64,000 nucleotides of DNA from Pseudomonadota bacterium (lineage in GTDB: Bacteria; Desulfobacterota; Syntrophorhabdia; Syntrophorhabdales; Syntrophorhabdaceae): contig JAPLKB010000030.1 in NCBI GenBank assembly GCA_026388275.1, forward strand, positions 1 to 64,000, read 5' to 3'. Within the stretch, counting starts at the first letter, position 1. Every line of letters begins with the position of its first letter. The position numbers were made by a program, and so were the translations under genes. Shown here piece by piece: positions 48,487 through 58,602 of the stretch. The notes under the pieces were generated by a model. It saw only the letters and a program-made list of their open reading frames with translations. It searched no databases and was not told the origin of the DNA.

Positions 48487-51414
48487 TTATTCTAAACCTT
48501 GTCTTTCGTCCAGTACTTCCCGAATCTTCTGCAGGAGGGCATTTGTTGAGACAGGTTTTTGAAGAAAGTTAAATTTCTTGTCTTCGACGCCTTTATCAAT
48601 AAAAACATCCCTTGTATAACCGCTTGTAAAAATTACTTTGATATCCGGTTTGATTTTATGTATCTCATTATAAGCTTCCCGTCCGTTTTTTTTCGGCATA
48701 ACAGTATCGAAGATAAGAAGGTCAATCTTGTCGGCCTTCTTAAACTGTTCTATCGCGTCTACTCCGTCCAACGCCTCAACGACTGTGTATCCGTATTTAA
48801 TGAGAATCTCGCTGATGAGGCTTCTAACCGCATTATCATCTTCGGCAACCAGAATTGTTTCGTTGCCCCCTATAGCAGCCGCAGGTTCATGTTTTTCCTC
48901 TTTACCGGCTTTATTTACCACTGGAAGGTAAATACGGAAGGTTGTCCCCATGTTCGGTTCGCTGTATACAGTAATATAGCCATTATGTTGCTTTACGATT
49001 CCATAGACCGTAGAAAGTCCCATGCCTGTTCCTTTCCCAGTTTCTTTGGTAGTAAAGAAGGGATCAAATATCCTTTCCTGTGTTGCCTCATCCATGCCCA
49101 CACCTGTATCTGAAATAGAAAGAAGGGCATATTGGCCGGGGATACCATAACCATGAAAACGCTGGAACTCATCATCTAACGATATTGCCTCTGTCTCAAT
49201 AGTAAAGGTTCCACCCTGTGGCATAGCATCCCTGGCATTGGTGGCAAGATTGAAGAGTATCTGGTCGATCTGAGTTGTATCAGCCATGATTGTGATGTCT
49301 TCGGTGGCTAAGGATGTCTTAATGGCTATATCCTCGGTGACAAGGCGTTTTAGAAGCTTCTCTGTCCCCCTGATAATACTGTTTAAACTGATCGGCTTAA
49401 GACTGATGGCCTGTTGCCTGCTGAAGGTTAAAAGGCTCTGGACAAGGTCCGTTGCTTTATGCGATGCGGAGAAAATCTGATCTACATATTTTTGTGAGGT
49501 TGCATCATTTATATTCATTCTCAGGAGAGCTGCATACCCCATAAGAGCCGTAAGGATGTTATTGAAGTCATGGGCAATACCTCCTGCCAATGTACCTATA
49601 GCCTCCATCTTCCGGGATTGACGGAGCTGGGTCTCAAGATGTTTGAATTCACTAATGTCTCTGATGCTTTCTATGGCCCCCACTATTTTGCCGGTCTTGT
49701 TAAATAATGGTGAGGCTTTACCGGATAAGAAGGCCCCTTTCCCTTTGTATAACATAGGGGTAAATGCTTCGGCATACAGCAGGTTACCTTTTTTTATTAC
49801 TGATTGATATTTTTGCTGCAGTTCACCGGAATCCATAATGACGAGGTCAATTAAAATGGGTCTTTTTTCACCATAAAAAGGTATGGCATAAGCATAGTCA
49901 CCTTTGCCGATGATCTCTTCTTTTTTGACGCCTGTCATTTTCTCACAGGCAAGGTTCCACGCCACCAACTTCTTTTTATCATCGATTACGAAGGTTGCAT
50001 CAGGCAGGAATTCGATGATGTCGAAAAGACGCTGATGAGTTAACTGGAGTTCTTCCTCGGCATGTTTGAGCTCGGTGATATCTATTAGGGAGGCAACACT
50101 CTTCTCTGTGCCATGAATAATGTCGATAACAAGATAGATGCTGCGTACCTCTCCGGTCCGCCTGACAAACCGGAATTCATACCTCTGCAATGCCTGGTGA
50201 CGGTTCTCCCTTCGTATTTGGTGCTGGGCAATCATACGATCCAGGTCTTCAGGAAGCACGAACTCGGTCCAGCTTTTCTTACCCTCGATTTCATTCTTGG
50301 CGTATCCGCAAAGACGTTCGAACTCAGCATTGCAAAGACTGATTGTGGTGTCTTTCTCAAGAATAGCGGTGGCTGCCCCGGTGTTTTCAAACACTGTCCT
50401 GTACCGTTGCTCGCTTTCCTGGAGTGCCTCCTCTACAAGACGGCGTTCTTCGCCTTCCCGTATAATGAACCAGGCCTTCAGCCCATAGTAAGAAAACAGA
50501 ATGCCACCCAACAGGAGAAAACTTATGATCATAATAAGTTTGTTCCGGAAACCCTCCAGGGAAGAGAGTATTTCGTTTTCAGATGAGGCAACAACAATAG
50601 ACCAGAAAGTGTTCCCAATGGTAATGGGCATGTATACGGCATGTTTCTTTACAACATCCACCGTCTCAGCTCGAATCTTATCAAAGGTATATATGGTAGC
50701 GCCCTCATGTCCTTTGAGCATCTCCTGAGCCATAGTCAGGATGGAAGGAAAATTCTTGCAGTTCTCGAAGACAGAATTCCCTACGTGACCGGGTATGGGA
50801 CAGAAGAGTTCTGTTCCATACCTGCTTATTACCCAGGCATATCCTGTCTTACCGATCTTTATGGCTTCGAGATATCTTTTTGCCAGGAATTGAAAATTTA
50901 TGGCGATGGCAACTGTTCCCTGGTAAATCCCATTTTTAAAAACGGGCATGTGGAGGGCAACGGTGCTATACCCCTGAACAGCAAAGAACACATCACTTAT
51001 GACAGGCTTGTGGGTATTCATAATCTCACGTATATGCTTCTGGTAAGAGATATCTCTGCCCATGACATTTCGGTCATAGGGGATCGTGTAAATAATTCTA
51101 CCGTTTGCATCTACACGTGTAACAGCTCTAAGCAGTTCACTGTTTTCCTTATAGAGGTTTTCAATATCATCCTTACCAGTTTTATCCATATTTTTGATAT
51201 GGCTCGATTCAGAGAGTATGGTCAGGATTTTCGTCCAGTTAGTGAAGAAGTCTTCTATCCCCCGGGCTGCCTGCCTGGCATGAAGCAATTGTTCGGTATT
51301 CAGACTCCTGATAGATTCCTGTTTGGCCTTCTCATAAAAAGATGTGAAGAGTAAACCGCAAATGACAATAAAGAAAGTAAAAACAAGAAGTATATATCTT
51401 AAGTTCATCGTCAA
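48487..51414 (-). CDS. Hybrid sensor histidine kinase (dCache-PAS-PAS-HisKA-HATPase-REC)
   Basis: A 975-residue membrane kinase. TM1 (about 7-27) and TM2 (about 295-315) enclose a dCache-type sensor (about 35-290). Two PAS domains follow (about 340-460 and 465-590). HisKA has the phospho-acceptor His615 in GGIAHDFNNILTAL, then comes the HATPase with N box and DTGVGMDEA and GKGTGMGLS. The C-terminal receiver has phospho-acceptor Asp903 in LLIFDTVMPKKNG and a Lys in LQKPVS. No cognate response regulator lies beside it. The signal is unknown; small carboxylate or amino-acid ligands are usual for dCache. Confidence 0.95.
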   Translation of the reverse strand: MTMNLRYILLVFTFFIVICGLLFTSFYEKAKQESIRSLNTEQLLHARQAARGIEDFFTNWTKILTILSESSHIKNMDKTGKDDIENLYKENSELLRAVTRVDANGRIIYTIPYDRNVMGRDISYQKHIREIMNTHKPVISDVFFAVQGYSTVALHMPVFKNGIYQGTVAIAINFQFLAKRYLEAIKIGKTGYAWVISRYGTELFCPIPGHVGNSVFENCKNFPSILTMAQEMLKGHEGATIYTFDKIRAETVDVVKKHAVYMPITIGNTFWSIVVASSENEILSSLEGFRNKLIMIISFLLLGGILFSYYGLKAWFIIREGEERRLVEEALQESEQRYRTVFENTGAATAILEKDTTISLCNAEFERLCGYAKNEIEGKKSWTEFVLPEDLDRMIAQHQIRRENRHQALQRYEFRFVRRTGEVRSIYLVIDIIHGTEKSVASLIDITELKHAEEELQLTHQRLFDIIEFLPDATFVIDDKKKLVAWNLACEKMTGVKKEEIIGKGDYAYAIPFYGEKRPILIDLVIMDSGELQQKYQSVIKKGNLLYAEAFTPMLYKGKGAFLSGKASPLFNKTGKIVGAIESIRDISEFKHLETQLRQSRKMEAIGTLAGGIAHDFNNILTALMGYAALLRMNINDATSQKYVDQIFSASHKATDLVQSLLTFSRQQAISLKPISLNSIIRGTEKLLKRLVTEDIAIKTSLATEDITIMADTTQIDQILFNLATNARDAMPQGGTFTIETEAISLDDEFQRFHGYGIPGQYALLSISDTGVGMDEATQERIFDPFFTTKETGKGTGMGLSTVYGIVKQHNGYITVYSEPNMGTTFRIYLPVVNKAGKEEKHEPAAAIGGNETILVAEDDNAVRSLISEILIKYGYTVVEALDGVDAIEQFKKADKIDLLIFDTVMPKKNGREAYNEIHKIKPDIKVIFTSGYTRDVFIDKGVEDKKFNFLQKPVSTNALLQKIREVLDERQGLE

Positions 51415-51703
51415 TCCTTTCTAATAAATCGACGTCTTCTTGATACTTACACTGGCATAATTAGACATTATACATTATATTGTTCTTTCCTCTTATCCTT
51501 ATCTTTAATTATACATCAAGGGTTATTGATTGCCATTAGAAATATAAAATATTTTAAGAATTATTGATTCCGAGGATAACAGGAAGACAACCGTATTCCT
51601 CAGAGATAGAAAATAAGCTATCAGGCATTTGCACGTTTTATCCGATTATCAACAAATCCAGGCAAGTATCTATGGAACTTCTGGAATTTTACTATAGTTG
51701 AGG
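51415..51703. other. Spacer between the kinase gene and the liv operon
   Basis: AT-rich. No gene seen. It lies between the leftward livF end and the leftward kinase start, so the kinase promoter should be here, but I could not place it. Confidence 0.4.
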
Positions 51704-52414
51704 CTATACTCCGAGGTATGCTTCTGTGACCCTTGCATCGTTTTTGAGCACTGACGATTCACCCTCCATGACAATACTCCCGTTTTCAAGAACATAGGTC
51801 CTCTGAGAATGTTCCATTGCCATGCGGGCATTCTGTTCAACAAGGATCATGGATATATGTTTTTCTTTATTGATAAGCTTTATCAGCGCAAATATTTCTT
51901 TAGTAATAATAGGTGAAAGCCCCATAGACGGTTCATCAAGGAGAAGGAGTTTTGGATTGGCCATAAGAGCCCTGCCCATGGCGAGCATCTGTTGCTCACC
52001 GCCTGACAGGGTACCTGCATTTTGTTTTAAACGCTCACCAAGCCTGGGAAAGGTAGTAAGAATAAGCTCGTACAGTTCTTTTTTTAAGTGTCTGTCTTCA
52101 AGTGAATATCCACCGAGTTCAAGGTTCTCCTTTACTGAAAGGTCGGCGAATACCCGTCTTCCCTCCGGCACCATTGTAATGCCGCACTTCACAATCTTTT
52201 CAGGTTTAAGCCCGCTTATTTCCCGGTCTTCAAATTCAATATTGCCGCCCTGCGGTTTTAGGAGACCGGCAATAGCTTTCAAAAGGGTAGTCTTTCCGGC
52301 GCCGTTTGCACCAATAACCGAGAGGATTTCGCCGGGTATTACTTCTAAAGTCACATTATCAAGAGCTTTGATTATGCCATATTTTATTGTGAGATTGTCT
52401 ATTTTGAGCATCAT
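51704..52414 (-). CDS. livF: Branched-chain amino-acid ABC transporter ATPase LivF
   Basis: A 236-residue ATPase of the LIV transporter. Walker A is GANGAGKTT, the signature LSGGEQQMLAMGRALM, Walker B LLLLDEPSMGLSP, and a C-terminal His-less LVEQNARMAME segment typical of LivF. The ATG at 52414 (or 52411) has GGAG upstream and lies just after the livG stop; the frame is open to 52453 within livG. Confidence 0.95.
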   Translation of the reverse strand: MMLKIDNLTIKYGIIKALDNVTLEVIPGEILSVIGANGAGKTTLLKAIAGLLKPQGGNIEFEDREISGLKPEKIVKCGITMVPEGRRVFADLSVKENLELGGYSLEDRHLKKELYELILTTFPRLGERLKQNAGTLSGGEQQMLAMGRALMANPKLLLLDEPSMGLSPIITKEIFALIKLINKEKHISMILVEQNARMAMEHSQRTYVLENGSIVMEGESSVLKNDARVTEAYLGV

Positions 52415-52421
52415 ATAATCA

Positions 52422-53189
52422 TTACTCCAATGCATCTCCAAGGTATGCCTCAATTACCTTTTTGTCTTTTTTCACCTCTGAGGGCAAGCCTTCCATAATC
52501 TTTTCACCAAAATCCATTACGACTATCCTGTCGGAAATACCCATGACAAGCTTCATCTGGTGCTCTATGATAATTATCGAGAGAGAATATTTGTTTTTTA
52601 TCACATTTATTGTATCCACAAAATCAAGGACTTCTCTTGGGTTCATGCCTGCCCCGGGTTCATCGATTAGTAATAACCTCGGCCCTGTTGAAAGTGCCCG
52701 TGCAAGTTCTAACTTTCTCTGTTCGCCATAAGGCAGGCTGCCGGTAGGGTAGTCTTCCTTGCCGGATAACCCGAAAAAGTCAATGAGACCTCTCGCCTTT
52801 TCTTCGGCCTTTCCTTCTGCAGCAAAATATTTTTCAGTCCGGAATACAGCAGAAAGCATATTATAACTCTTTTTGGCAAGTACAGCCGATAGGATGTTCT
52901 CAAAAACAGTGAGACCGCTGAATAGCCGCATGTTCTGAAACGTGCGCGACATTCCGAGATGCGACAGTTTGTATGGTGCGACCCCTGTTATGTCTTTATC
53001 ATAGAATTTTATTACACCCCCATCGGGACGGTAGAACCCGGTAATAAGATTGAATACTGTGGTTTTACCTGCGCCATTGGGTCCTATTATGCCGAGCGTC
53101 TCACCTTCCCGGATATGAAATGACATATTATCAACAGCCTTAACGCCGCCAAAACTTTTTTCAAGGTTTATTACTTCCAATGCTTTCAT
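52422..53189 (-). CDS. livG: Branched-chain amino-acid ABC transporter ATPase LivG
   Basis: A 255-residue ATPase. Walker A is GPNGAGKTT, the signature LPYGEQRKLELARAL, Walker B LLLIDEPGAGMNP, and a C-terminal EHQMKLVMGISDRIVVMDFG. The L-P-Y-G-E-Q signature is a LivG hallmark. livM ends 17 bases upstream. Confidence 0.95.
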   Translation of the reverse strand: MKALEVINLEKSFGGVKAVDNMSFHIREGETLGIIGPNGAGKTTVFNLITGFYRPDGGVIKFYDKDITGVAPYKLSHLGMSRTFQNMRLFSGLTVFENILSAVLAKKSYNMLSAVFRTEKYFAAEGKAEEKARGLIDFFGLSGKEDYPTGSLPYGEQRKLELARALSTGPRLLLIDEPGAGMNPREVLDFVDTINVIKNKYSLSIIIIEHQMKLVMGISDRIVVMDFGEKIMEGLPSEVKKDKKVIEAYLGDALE

Positions 53190-53205
53190 AGTTCAAAATT
53201 TCATT

Positions 53206-54138
53206 CTATTTTTTGGCCATCAAACCGTATGGTTTCCACATCATAAGGGCAATAAGCAATACCGGGATTACCACCCATCTTAGATCCAACATTTCAACGG
53301 GCAGAACAATCCGCAGTCCTTCTATTAATCCCACCCATAAAATGCTTGCATAGATCGTTCCCCTTATACTTCCCATTCCCCCGATGATAACAATGATGAG
53401 AAAATCTATCGATTTGAGTATGTCAAAATTTGACGGATGGAGAAAAGTGTAAAGATGAGCATAAAGGGCGCCGCCGACACCTGCGAGCATACATCCGTAA
53501 GAAAATGCCATGAGTTTTGTTTTTGATGTGTTAATCCCCGCAGAGGTTGCCGCAAGTTCATCGTCCCTGATGCATCGCAGGAAGAGTCCGTACCGCGAAT
53601 ATATGAGATTTTTTGTAATTAAGACAATGAATAATGCAGAAAAAAACGTAAGTTCGAGGTTGGTTATTTTTGATATACCGACAAACCCCCTTGACCCGCC
53701 GAGCATCTCTGCAAACCTATCGGAATTATCCAGAAATACCCTGACGAGGGTGCCGAAACCGAGCGTTGCTATAGCCAGAAAATCATCCCTCAACCTCAAA
53801 ATAGGAATTCCGATAAGATAACCGATGCAGCCGGCAACAATACCGCTGATCAGCAATACAGGTAAAAAAGAGAATACCCCCTCTATTCCGAATATCTTTG
53901 CAAGATAAGCGGATGTATAGGCTCCGATACCGTAGAATGCCGCATGACCCAATGAAAACTGGCCTGTATATCCATAAATCACATTCAGACCCAGAGCGGC
54001 TATAGTCATAATAATGGCAAATAAGGTAATCTGCTGGATGTAAGCTGATATAAAATTATTGGCAAAGAGTATCTTAAGCAGGATATAAACGGCAAAAGAT
54101 ATTATTAAAAACTTTCTTGATTCGAGAAAAAACCTCAT
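53206..54138 (-). CDS. livM: Branched-chain amino-acid ABC transporter permease LivM
   Basis: A 310-residue permease with about eight to ten helices. The family blocks ALGLNVIYGYTGQFSLGHAAFYGIGAY and the SRYGLFLRCIRDDELAATSAGIN coupling loop are clear. The overlap with livH is four bases (ATGA). Confidence 0.95.
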   Translation of the reverse strand: MRFFLESRKFLIISFAVYILLKILFANNFISAYIQQITLFAIIMTIAALGLNVIYGYTGQFSLGHAAFYGIGAYTSAYLAKIFGIEGVFSFLPVLLISGIVAGCIGYLIGIPILRLRDDFLAIATLGFGTLVRVFLDNSDRFAEMLGGSRGFVGISKITNLELTFFSALFIVLITKNLIYSRYGLFLRCIRDDELAATSAGINTSKTKLMAFSYGCMLAGVGGALYAHLYTFLHPSNFDILKSIDFLIIVIIGGMGSIRGTIYASILWVGLIEGLRIVLPVEMLDLRWVVIPVLLIALMMWKPYGLMAKK

Positions 54139-55025
54139 ACCTTCTCAATCCTCTTTCCGAATATCCCGCTTGGTTTCAAAATGAGAACAAGCAGGAGGAT
54201 GATGAATATTAAACCATCTCTGAATGTGGATGAAATGAATGCGGAGACAAAGACCTCTAAAAGACCGATTATGAATCCTCCGAGCACTGCGCCGTGCACA
54301 ATGCCTATACCGCCGAGCACTGCTGCTATAAATGATTTTATACCCGGCATGATTCCCATAAAAACATTAATCTGAGGATAGGCAATCCCGTAAAGAATAC
54401 CCCCTAACCCGGCAAGGGATGCACCGACAATAAAAGTGAATGAGATAATCCCGTCAATGCCTATGCCCATGAGCGAGGCTACTTCCTGGTCGTATGAGAC
54501 TGCCCGCATAGCCCTTCCGTATTTTGTCCGATAAACAAGTAAATAAACAAGAAAGAGTGAAATAAATGTAATTGAGAATATAAGGAGTTGCACATTTGTA
54601 ACAGTAAACATGGCAAAATTATAGCTTTCTATTTCAAAGGGCCTGGGAAAACCAATATAATTCGGGGTAAAAAGAGCGTTTAAACTGAGAAAATACTCAA
54701 GAAACAACGATACACCGACAGCAGTGATAAGCAGGGAAATCTTCGGTGCATGTCTGAGCGGCTTATAGGCTATCTTTTCAATGAGATATCCGGCAAGACC
54801 TGTGCTTAGCATTGTAATAATAAAAACAAAATAGATGGGCATACCGAATTTTGTAATAAGGAAATAGGCGATGAATGCCCCGAGCATGAAGATATCGCCA
54901 TGGGCAAAATTAATAAGCCTCAACACCCCGTAAACCATGGTGTAGCCAAGGGCAATAAGGGCATAGACAGCCCCTAACTGGAGGCCGTTAATTGTCTGTT
55001 CAATTATATAACCAAGAAGTTCCAT
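54135..55025 (-). CDS. livH: Branched-chain amino-acid ABC transporter permease LivH
   Basis: A 296-residue permease. The motifs GAVYALIALGYTMVYGVLRLINFAHGD and TKYGRAMRAVSYDQEVASLMGI define LivH. The ATG at 55025 has GGAG about eight bases upstream; a GTG at 55028 is also in frame. Confidence 0.95.
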   Translation of the reverse strand: MELLGYIIEQTINGLQLGAVYALIALGYTMVYGVLRLINFAHGDIFMLGAFIAYFLITKFGMPIYFVFIITMLSTGLAGYLIEKIAYKPLRHAPKISLLITAVGVSLFLEYFLSLNALFTPNYIGFPRPFEIESYNFAMFTVTNVQLLIFSITFISLFLVYLLVYRTKYGRAMRAVSYDQEVASLMGIGIDGIISFTFIVGASLAGLGGILYGIAYPQINVFMGIMPGIKSFIAAVLGGIGIVHGAVLGGFIIGLLEVFVSAFISSTFRDGLIFIILLLVLILKPSGIFGKRIEKV

Positions 55026-55060
55026 CACAGATCTCCGTACAGCCTACTATTATACAGGGG

Positions 55061-55170
55061 CTCACGTCGCCCCCTCCACCACGACCCGCTCTGCGGGTGC
55101 CCCGGCCGTCGGAGTTTCCCGCACCCGCAAGCGGGTACCCGGCTCACCGTGTGAGCTAAACAAACCCTGT
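55061..55170. repeat. Palindrome-rich spacer within the liv operon
   Basis: ACGACCCGCTCTGCGGGTGC, CACCCGCAAGCGGGTACC and GGCTCACCGTGTGAGC are three adjacent stem-loops. The CCCGCAAGCGGGTACCC core recurs at 10690-10706. It lies between livJ and livH and could attenuate read-through, so that livJ (binding protein) is made in excess. Confidence 0.6.
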
Positions 55171-55275
55171 CGATGTCCGGGGTACTCACGATAGTGGGTC
55201 GTGCCTTTGAATTCAACCTGGTATAACTTTGCCGGTTTGAAAAACCTTACCTCACCGTGCAACATTTTACAGCTT

Positions 55276-56403
55276 TTACGGATTAATTGTCGTCATATAT
55301 TTTATTTTGTCCTTCTCGACCTTCAGGAGGACAACAGATTTTATCGCATCACCGTTCTTATCAAAACTTATGTTTCCTGTCACCCCTTTGTGGTTTTTTA
55401 AAGAGGAGAGAAGTTTTATTATCTCTTCCTGCGTCGGTTTTTTTGCGCTGTCTATTGCCTTCAGCAGAATCATTGTGGCATCATAACCGAGCGCTGCCAG
55501 GGCATCCGGTACTGCCCCGTGTTTTTGCTTATACCTTTTTATAAACGCCTCTGCTATTGGATCTTTCCTGTCAGGCGAGTAATGATTGGTAAAATAACCT
55601 CCGACTATAGCGCTGCCTCCAATCTTCATCAACTCCGGAGAGTCCCATCCGTCGCTGCCCAGCAGGGTTGATTTCAAACCTTTTTCTCTTACTTGTCTCG
55701 CAATAAGCGCAACTTTGTTATAATAGTCGGGCAAATAGATAATATCGGGCTTTTTCATGGCTATTTTTGAAATCAGGGCTGAAAAATCCACATCATCTTT
55801 CTGGTAGGATTCATAGGCCACAATAGCCCCTTTATCTTTTATAAAAGTTGCTTTAAAGAACTCTGCGAGACCTTTCGAATAGTCATTGCCTACATCATAG
55901 AGCACTGCAGCCGTTTTTGCCTTCAATTCCTTCAACGCAAAAGTTGCAGCCACAGTACCCTGAAAAGGGTCCGTGTAGCATGCCCTGAAGACATAGGGCT
56001 TCCTTTTTCCTTCATATGTTGTTACTTTCGGATTTGTGGCAGCGCCGGAAATCATGGGAACCTTGTTTTTATTTGCTATATCGCTGACAGGAATAGTCAC
56101 TTTGGATGTGAGTGGACCGCTGATCGCAACAACTTTATCCTGTGTGATCAGTTTAAGCGCTGCATTGGCGCCTTCTGTGGGATCGTTTTTGTCATCGGCT
56201 ATAACCGGCTCAATGTTATATTTTCCATTTTTTGCATACTCCTCAAGCGCTATAACAAAGGCATTTTTTGCCGACTCTCCGAATGTTTTTACATCACCTG
56301 TCAACGGCGTTATAAGACCTATTTTCACGGTATCTTTTGCATGTGAAATGCCGGTGATAAAAAAGAGCAGAAAGAAGATAACAACATATTTTTTCATATT
56401 CAT
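55276..56403 (-). CDS. livJ: Branched-chain amino-acid-binding protein LivJ/LivK-like
   Basis: A 375-residue periplasmic-binding protein of the Peripla_BP_6 class. A signal peptide ends near residue 22 (GISHA). The start VKIGLITPLTGDVKTFGESAKNAF and the two-lobe pattern (ISGPLTSKVTIPVSDIANKNKVPMIS) fit the family. It is first in transcription order of livJ-H-M-G-F; the 250-base palindromic spacer lies before livH. The ligand may be Leu/Ile/Val, other amino acids, or aromatic or amide compounds. Confidence 0.93.
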   Translation of the reverse strand: MNMKKYVVIFFLLFFITGISHAKDTVKIGLITPLTGDVKTFGESAKNAFVIALEEYAKNGKYNIEPVIADDKNDPTEGANAALKLITQDKVVAISGPLTSKVTIPVSDIANKNKVPMISGAATNPKVTTYEGKRKPYVFRACYTDPFQGTVAATFALKELKAKTAAVLYDVGNDYSKGLAEFFKATFIKDKGAIVAYESYQKDDVDFSALISKIAMKKPDIIYLPDYYNKVALIARQVREKGLKSTLLGSDGWDSPELMKIGGSAIVGGYFTNHYSPDRKDPIAEAFIKRYKQKHGAVPDALAALGYDATMILLKAIDSAKKPTQEEIIKLLSSLKNHKGVTGNISFDKNGDAIKSVVLLKVEKDKIKYMTTINP

Positions 56404-56569
56404 ACCTCAATTTATTGTTAAAAAATTCACATAATAAAAATAAAAAATATAACAGGTTTTGTAAAGACTTTTTATTCTTAGCTGAAAATCCTTTTTTACA
56501 CCATAGGTAACTACTCTCATAGAAAATGTATTTACCTTATCTCAGGAATGGGTTAAATAAATACGCATT

Positions 56570-58369
56570 ATGAAACAAATACGGAATTTCAGCATTATTG
56601 CCCATATAGACCACGGAAAATCAACGCTTGCCGACCGTTTGATCCAGCACGCAGATCTCGTGGAAGACCGGCAGTTCCGCGACCAGATACTCGACAACAT
56701 GGATATTGAACGCGAGCGGGGCATTACGATCAAGAGCCAGACTGTTAATTTACCCTACAAAAGTAAAATAAACGGAGAAGAGTTTGAATTCAATCTTATT
56801 GATACCCCGGGCCATGTAGATTTCTCATATGAAGTATCCCGTGCGCTTGCTTCATGTGAAGGGGTGCTGCTCCTTGTTGATGCCTCGCAGGGGGTTGAAG
56901 CGCAGACACTGGCCAACCTTTATGCAGCCATGGAACACAACCTGGTTGTTATTCCGGTCATTAATAAAATTGACCTGCCTTCTGCAGATATTGAACGGGT
57001 AAAAGAAGAAATTGACGGTGAACTCGGTCTTGACCCTGAATCAGCTCTGCTCTGCTCGGCAAAGGAAGGTACAGGCGTTGAAGAGATATTTGAGGCAATT
57101 GCCGAACGGATACCGCCGCCTGCGGGGGACATGGAAAAACCTCTGTCTGCCCTGATATTTGACGCACAATATGATTCATTCCGCGGGACAATAATCAGTT
57201 GCCGTATATTTAACGGTTCAGTCCGTCCCGGTGATACCATCCGGCTTATGGCTATGGGTACACAGCACAGGGTTGAGGAAGTGGGCATATTCCGTTTGAA
57301 GATGGAACCGAGAAAGGAACTTACAGCCGGGATGGTGGGTTATATTATTGCCGGTATTAAAACTGTAAGTGATACCAGAATCGGCGATACCATAACCCTC
57401 GATACAAACCCTGCAAAAGATCAGCTTCCAGGCTTTAAAGAGGTAAAACCGGTTGTTTTTTCATCTATTTATCCGATTGCCTCCGATGATTATCTTTCAC
57501 TTGCAGACGCACTTGAGAAATACAAGCTGAACGATGCAGCCCTCGTTTATCAGAAAGACTCTTCTGCTGCGCTGGGACAGGGCTTCCGATGCGGATTTCT
57601 CGGTCTGCTTCACCTCGAGATCGTCCAGGAACGGCTTGAACGCGAGTTTGACCAGTCCATCATCATGACTGCTCCCAGTGTCCAGTATCGTTTCCTCCTT
57701 GCCGACAGTAGTACAGTCATCATAGATAACCCGGCATATTATCCTGACCCTACAGAGATTAAAATGGGTGAAGAACCTTATATCAGGGCCAGCATTATGA
57801 TTCCCGAACGTTACGTAGGGGTTGTGATGAAGCTCTGCCTGGATCGGCGCGGAGTAAATTCCCGTCTCAGTTACCCTACTTCAGGCCGTGTTGAAATTAC
57901 CTTTGATATGCCGTTAGGCGAGGTAATCTTCGACTTTTACGACAGACTAAAGAGCATTACCCAGGGGTACGGGTCTTTTGATTACGAGATTATTGATTAC
58001 AGAGAAAGCGATCTGGTAAAGCTCGATATACTCGTAAACGGAGAAAAGGTTGACGCCCTCTCTATGATCGTCCACCGCGAACATGCCCGTGAAAGAGGGG
58101 TAAAGGCATGTGACAGTCTTAAAGAAGAAATACCGAGACAACAGTTCAAAATAGCCATCCAGGGGGCTATTGGAGGGAAAATCATCTCACGTTCAACCAT
58201 TACGCCTTTTAGAAAAGATGTTACTGCAAAATGTTATGGCGGCGATATTTCCCGGAAAAGAAAACTTCTTGAAAAGCAGAAAAAAGGTAAGAAAAGGATG
58301 AAGATTGTCGGTGCAGTGGAAATTCCTCAGAGCGCTTTTATGGCAGTGCTGAAAACAGATACGGAATAA
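56570..58369 (+). CDS. lepA: Elongation factor 4 (LepA)
   Basis: A 599-residue translational GTPase, the normal length. G1 is AHIDHGKST (residues about 11-19), G3 DTPGHVDF, G4 NKIDLP. The LepA-specific C-terminus (YRESDLVKLDILVNGEKVDALS and RKRKLLEKQKKGKKRMK) is intact. It acts at the ribosome by back-translocation or recycling of stalled complexes. It is a single gene, divergent from livJ. Confidence 0.97.
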   Translation: MKQIRNFSIIAHIDHGKSTLADRLIQHADLVEDRQFRDQILDNMDIERERGITIKSQTVNLPYKSKINGEEFEFNLIDTPGHVDFSYEVSRALASCEGVLLLVDASQGVEAQTLANLYAAMEHNLVVIPVINKIDLPSADIERVKEEIDGELGLDPESALLCSAKEGTGVEEIFEAIAERIPPPAGDMEKPLSALIFDAQYDSFRGTIISCRIFNGSVRPGDTIRLMAMGTQHRVEEVGIFRLKMEPRKELTAGMVGYIIAGIKTVSDTRIGDTITLDTNPAKDQLPGFKEVKPVVFSSIYPIASDDYLSLADALEKYKLNDAALVYQKDSSAALGQGFRCGFLGLLHLEIVQERLEREFDQSIIMTAPSVQYRFLLADSSTVIIDNPAYYPDPTEIKMGEEPYIRASIMIPERYVGVVMKLCLDRRGVNSRLSYPTSGRVEITFDMPLGEVIFDFYDRLKSITQGYGSFDYEIIDYRESDLVKLDILVNGEKVDALSMIVHREHARERGVKACDSLKEEIPRQQFKIAIQGAIGGKIISRSTITPFRKDVTAKCYGGDISRKRKLLEKQKKGKKRMKIVGAVEIPQSAFMAVLKTDTE

Positions 58370-58377
58370 TCAACCCA

Positions 58378-58421
58378 AATGATAAACCCTACGATGTACC
58401 TCCATCATAGGGTTTATCATT
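58378..58421. terminator. Bidirectional terminator between lepA and the MFS gene
   Basis: AATGATAAACCCTACGATG and CATCATAGGGTTTATCATT form a 19-bp stem with one mismatch around a 6-base loop, just beyond the lepA stop and before the convergent MFS gene. Confidence 0.8.
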
Positions 58422-58602
58422 GTCTTCCAGTCATCATCTTAAAATAGCTAATAAGCCGCCTTTTTTTGGCCTACTTTCTTTTTTTCACTCATCGGTTTCC
58501 AAATTCACTGAAGTTGAGATTGATGTCGGCAGCACGAATATCTGATTATCAGGATCCGGATGAGCTTCTTAGTCCTTTTCGTTTCGGTAATTGCCACCAA
58601 TC

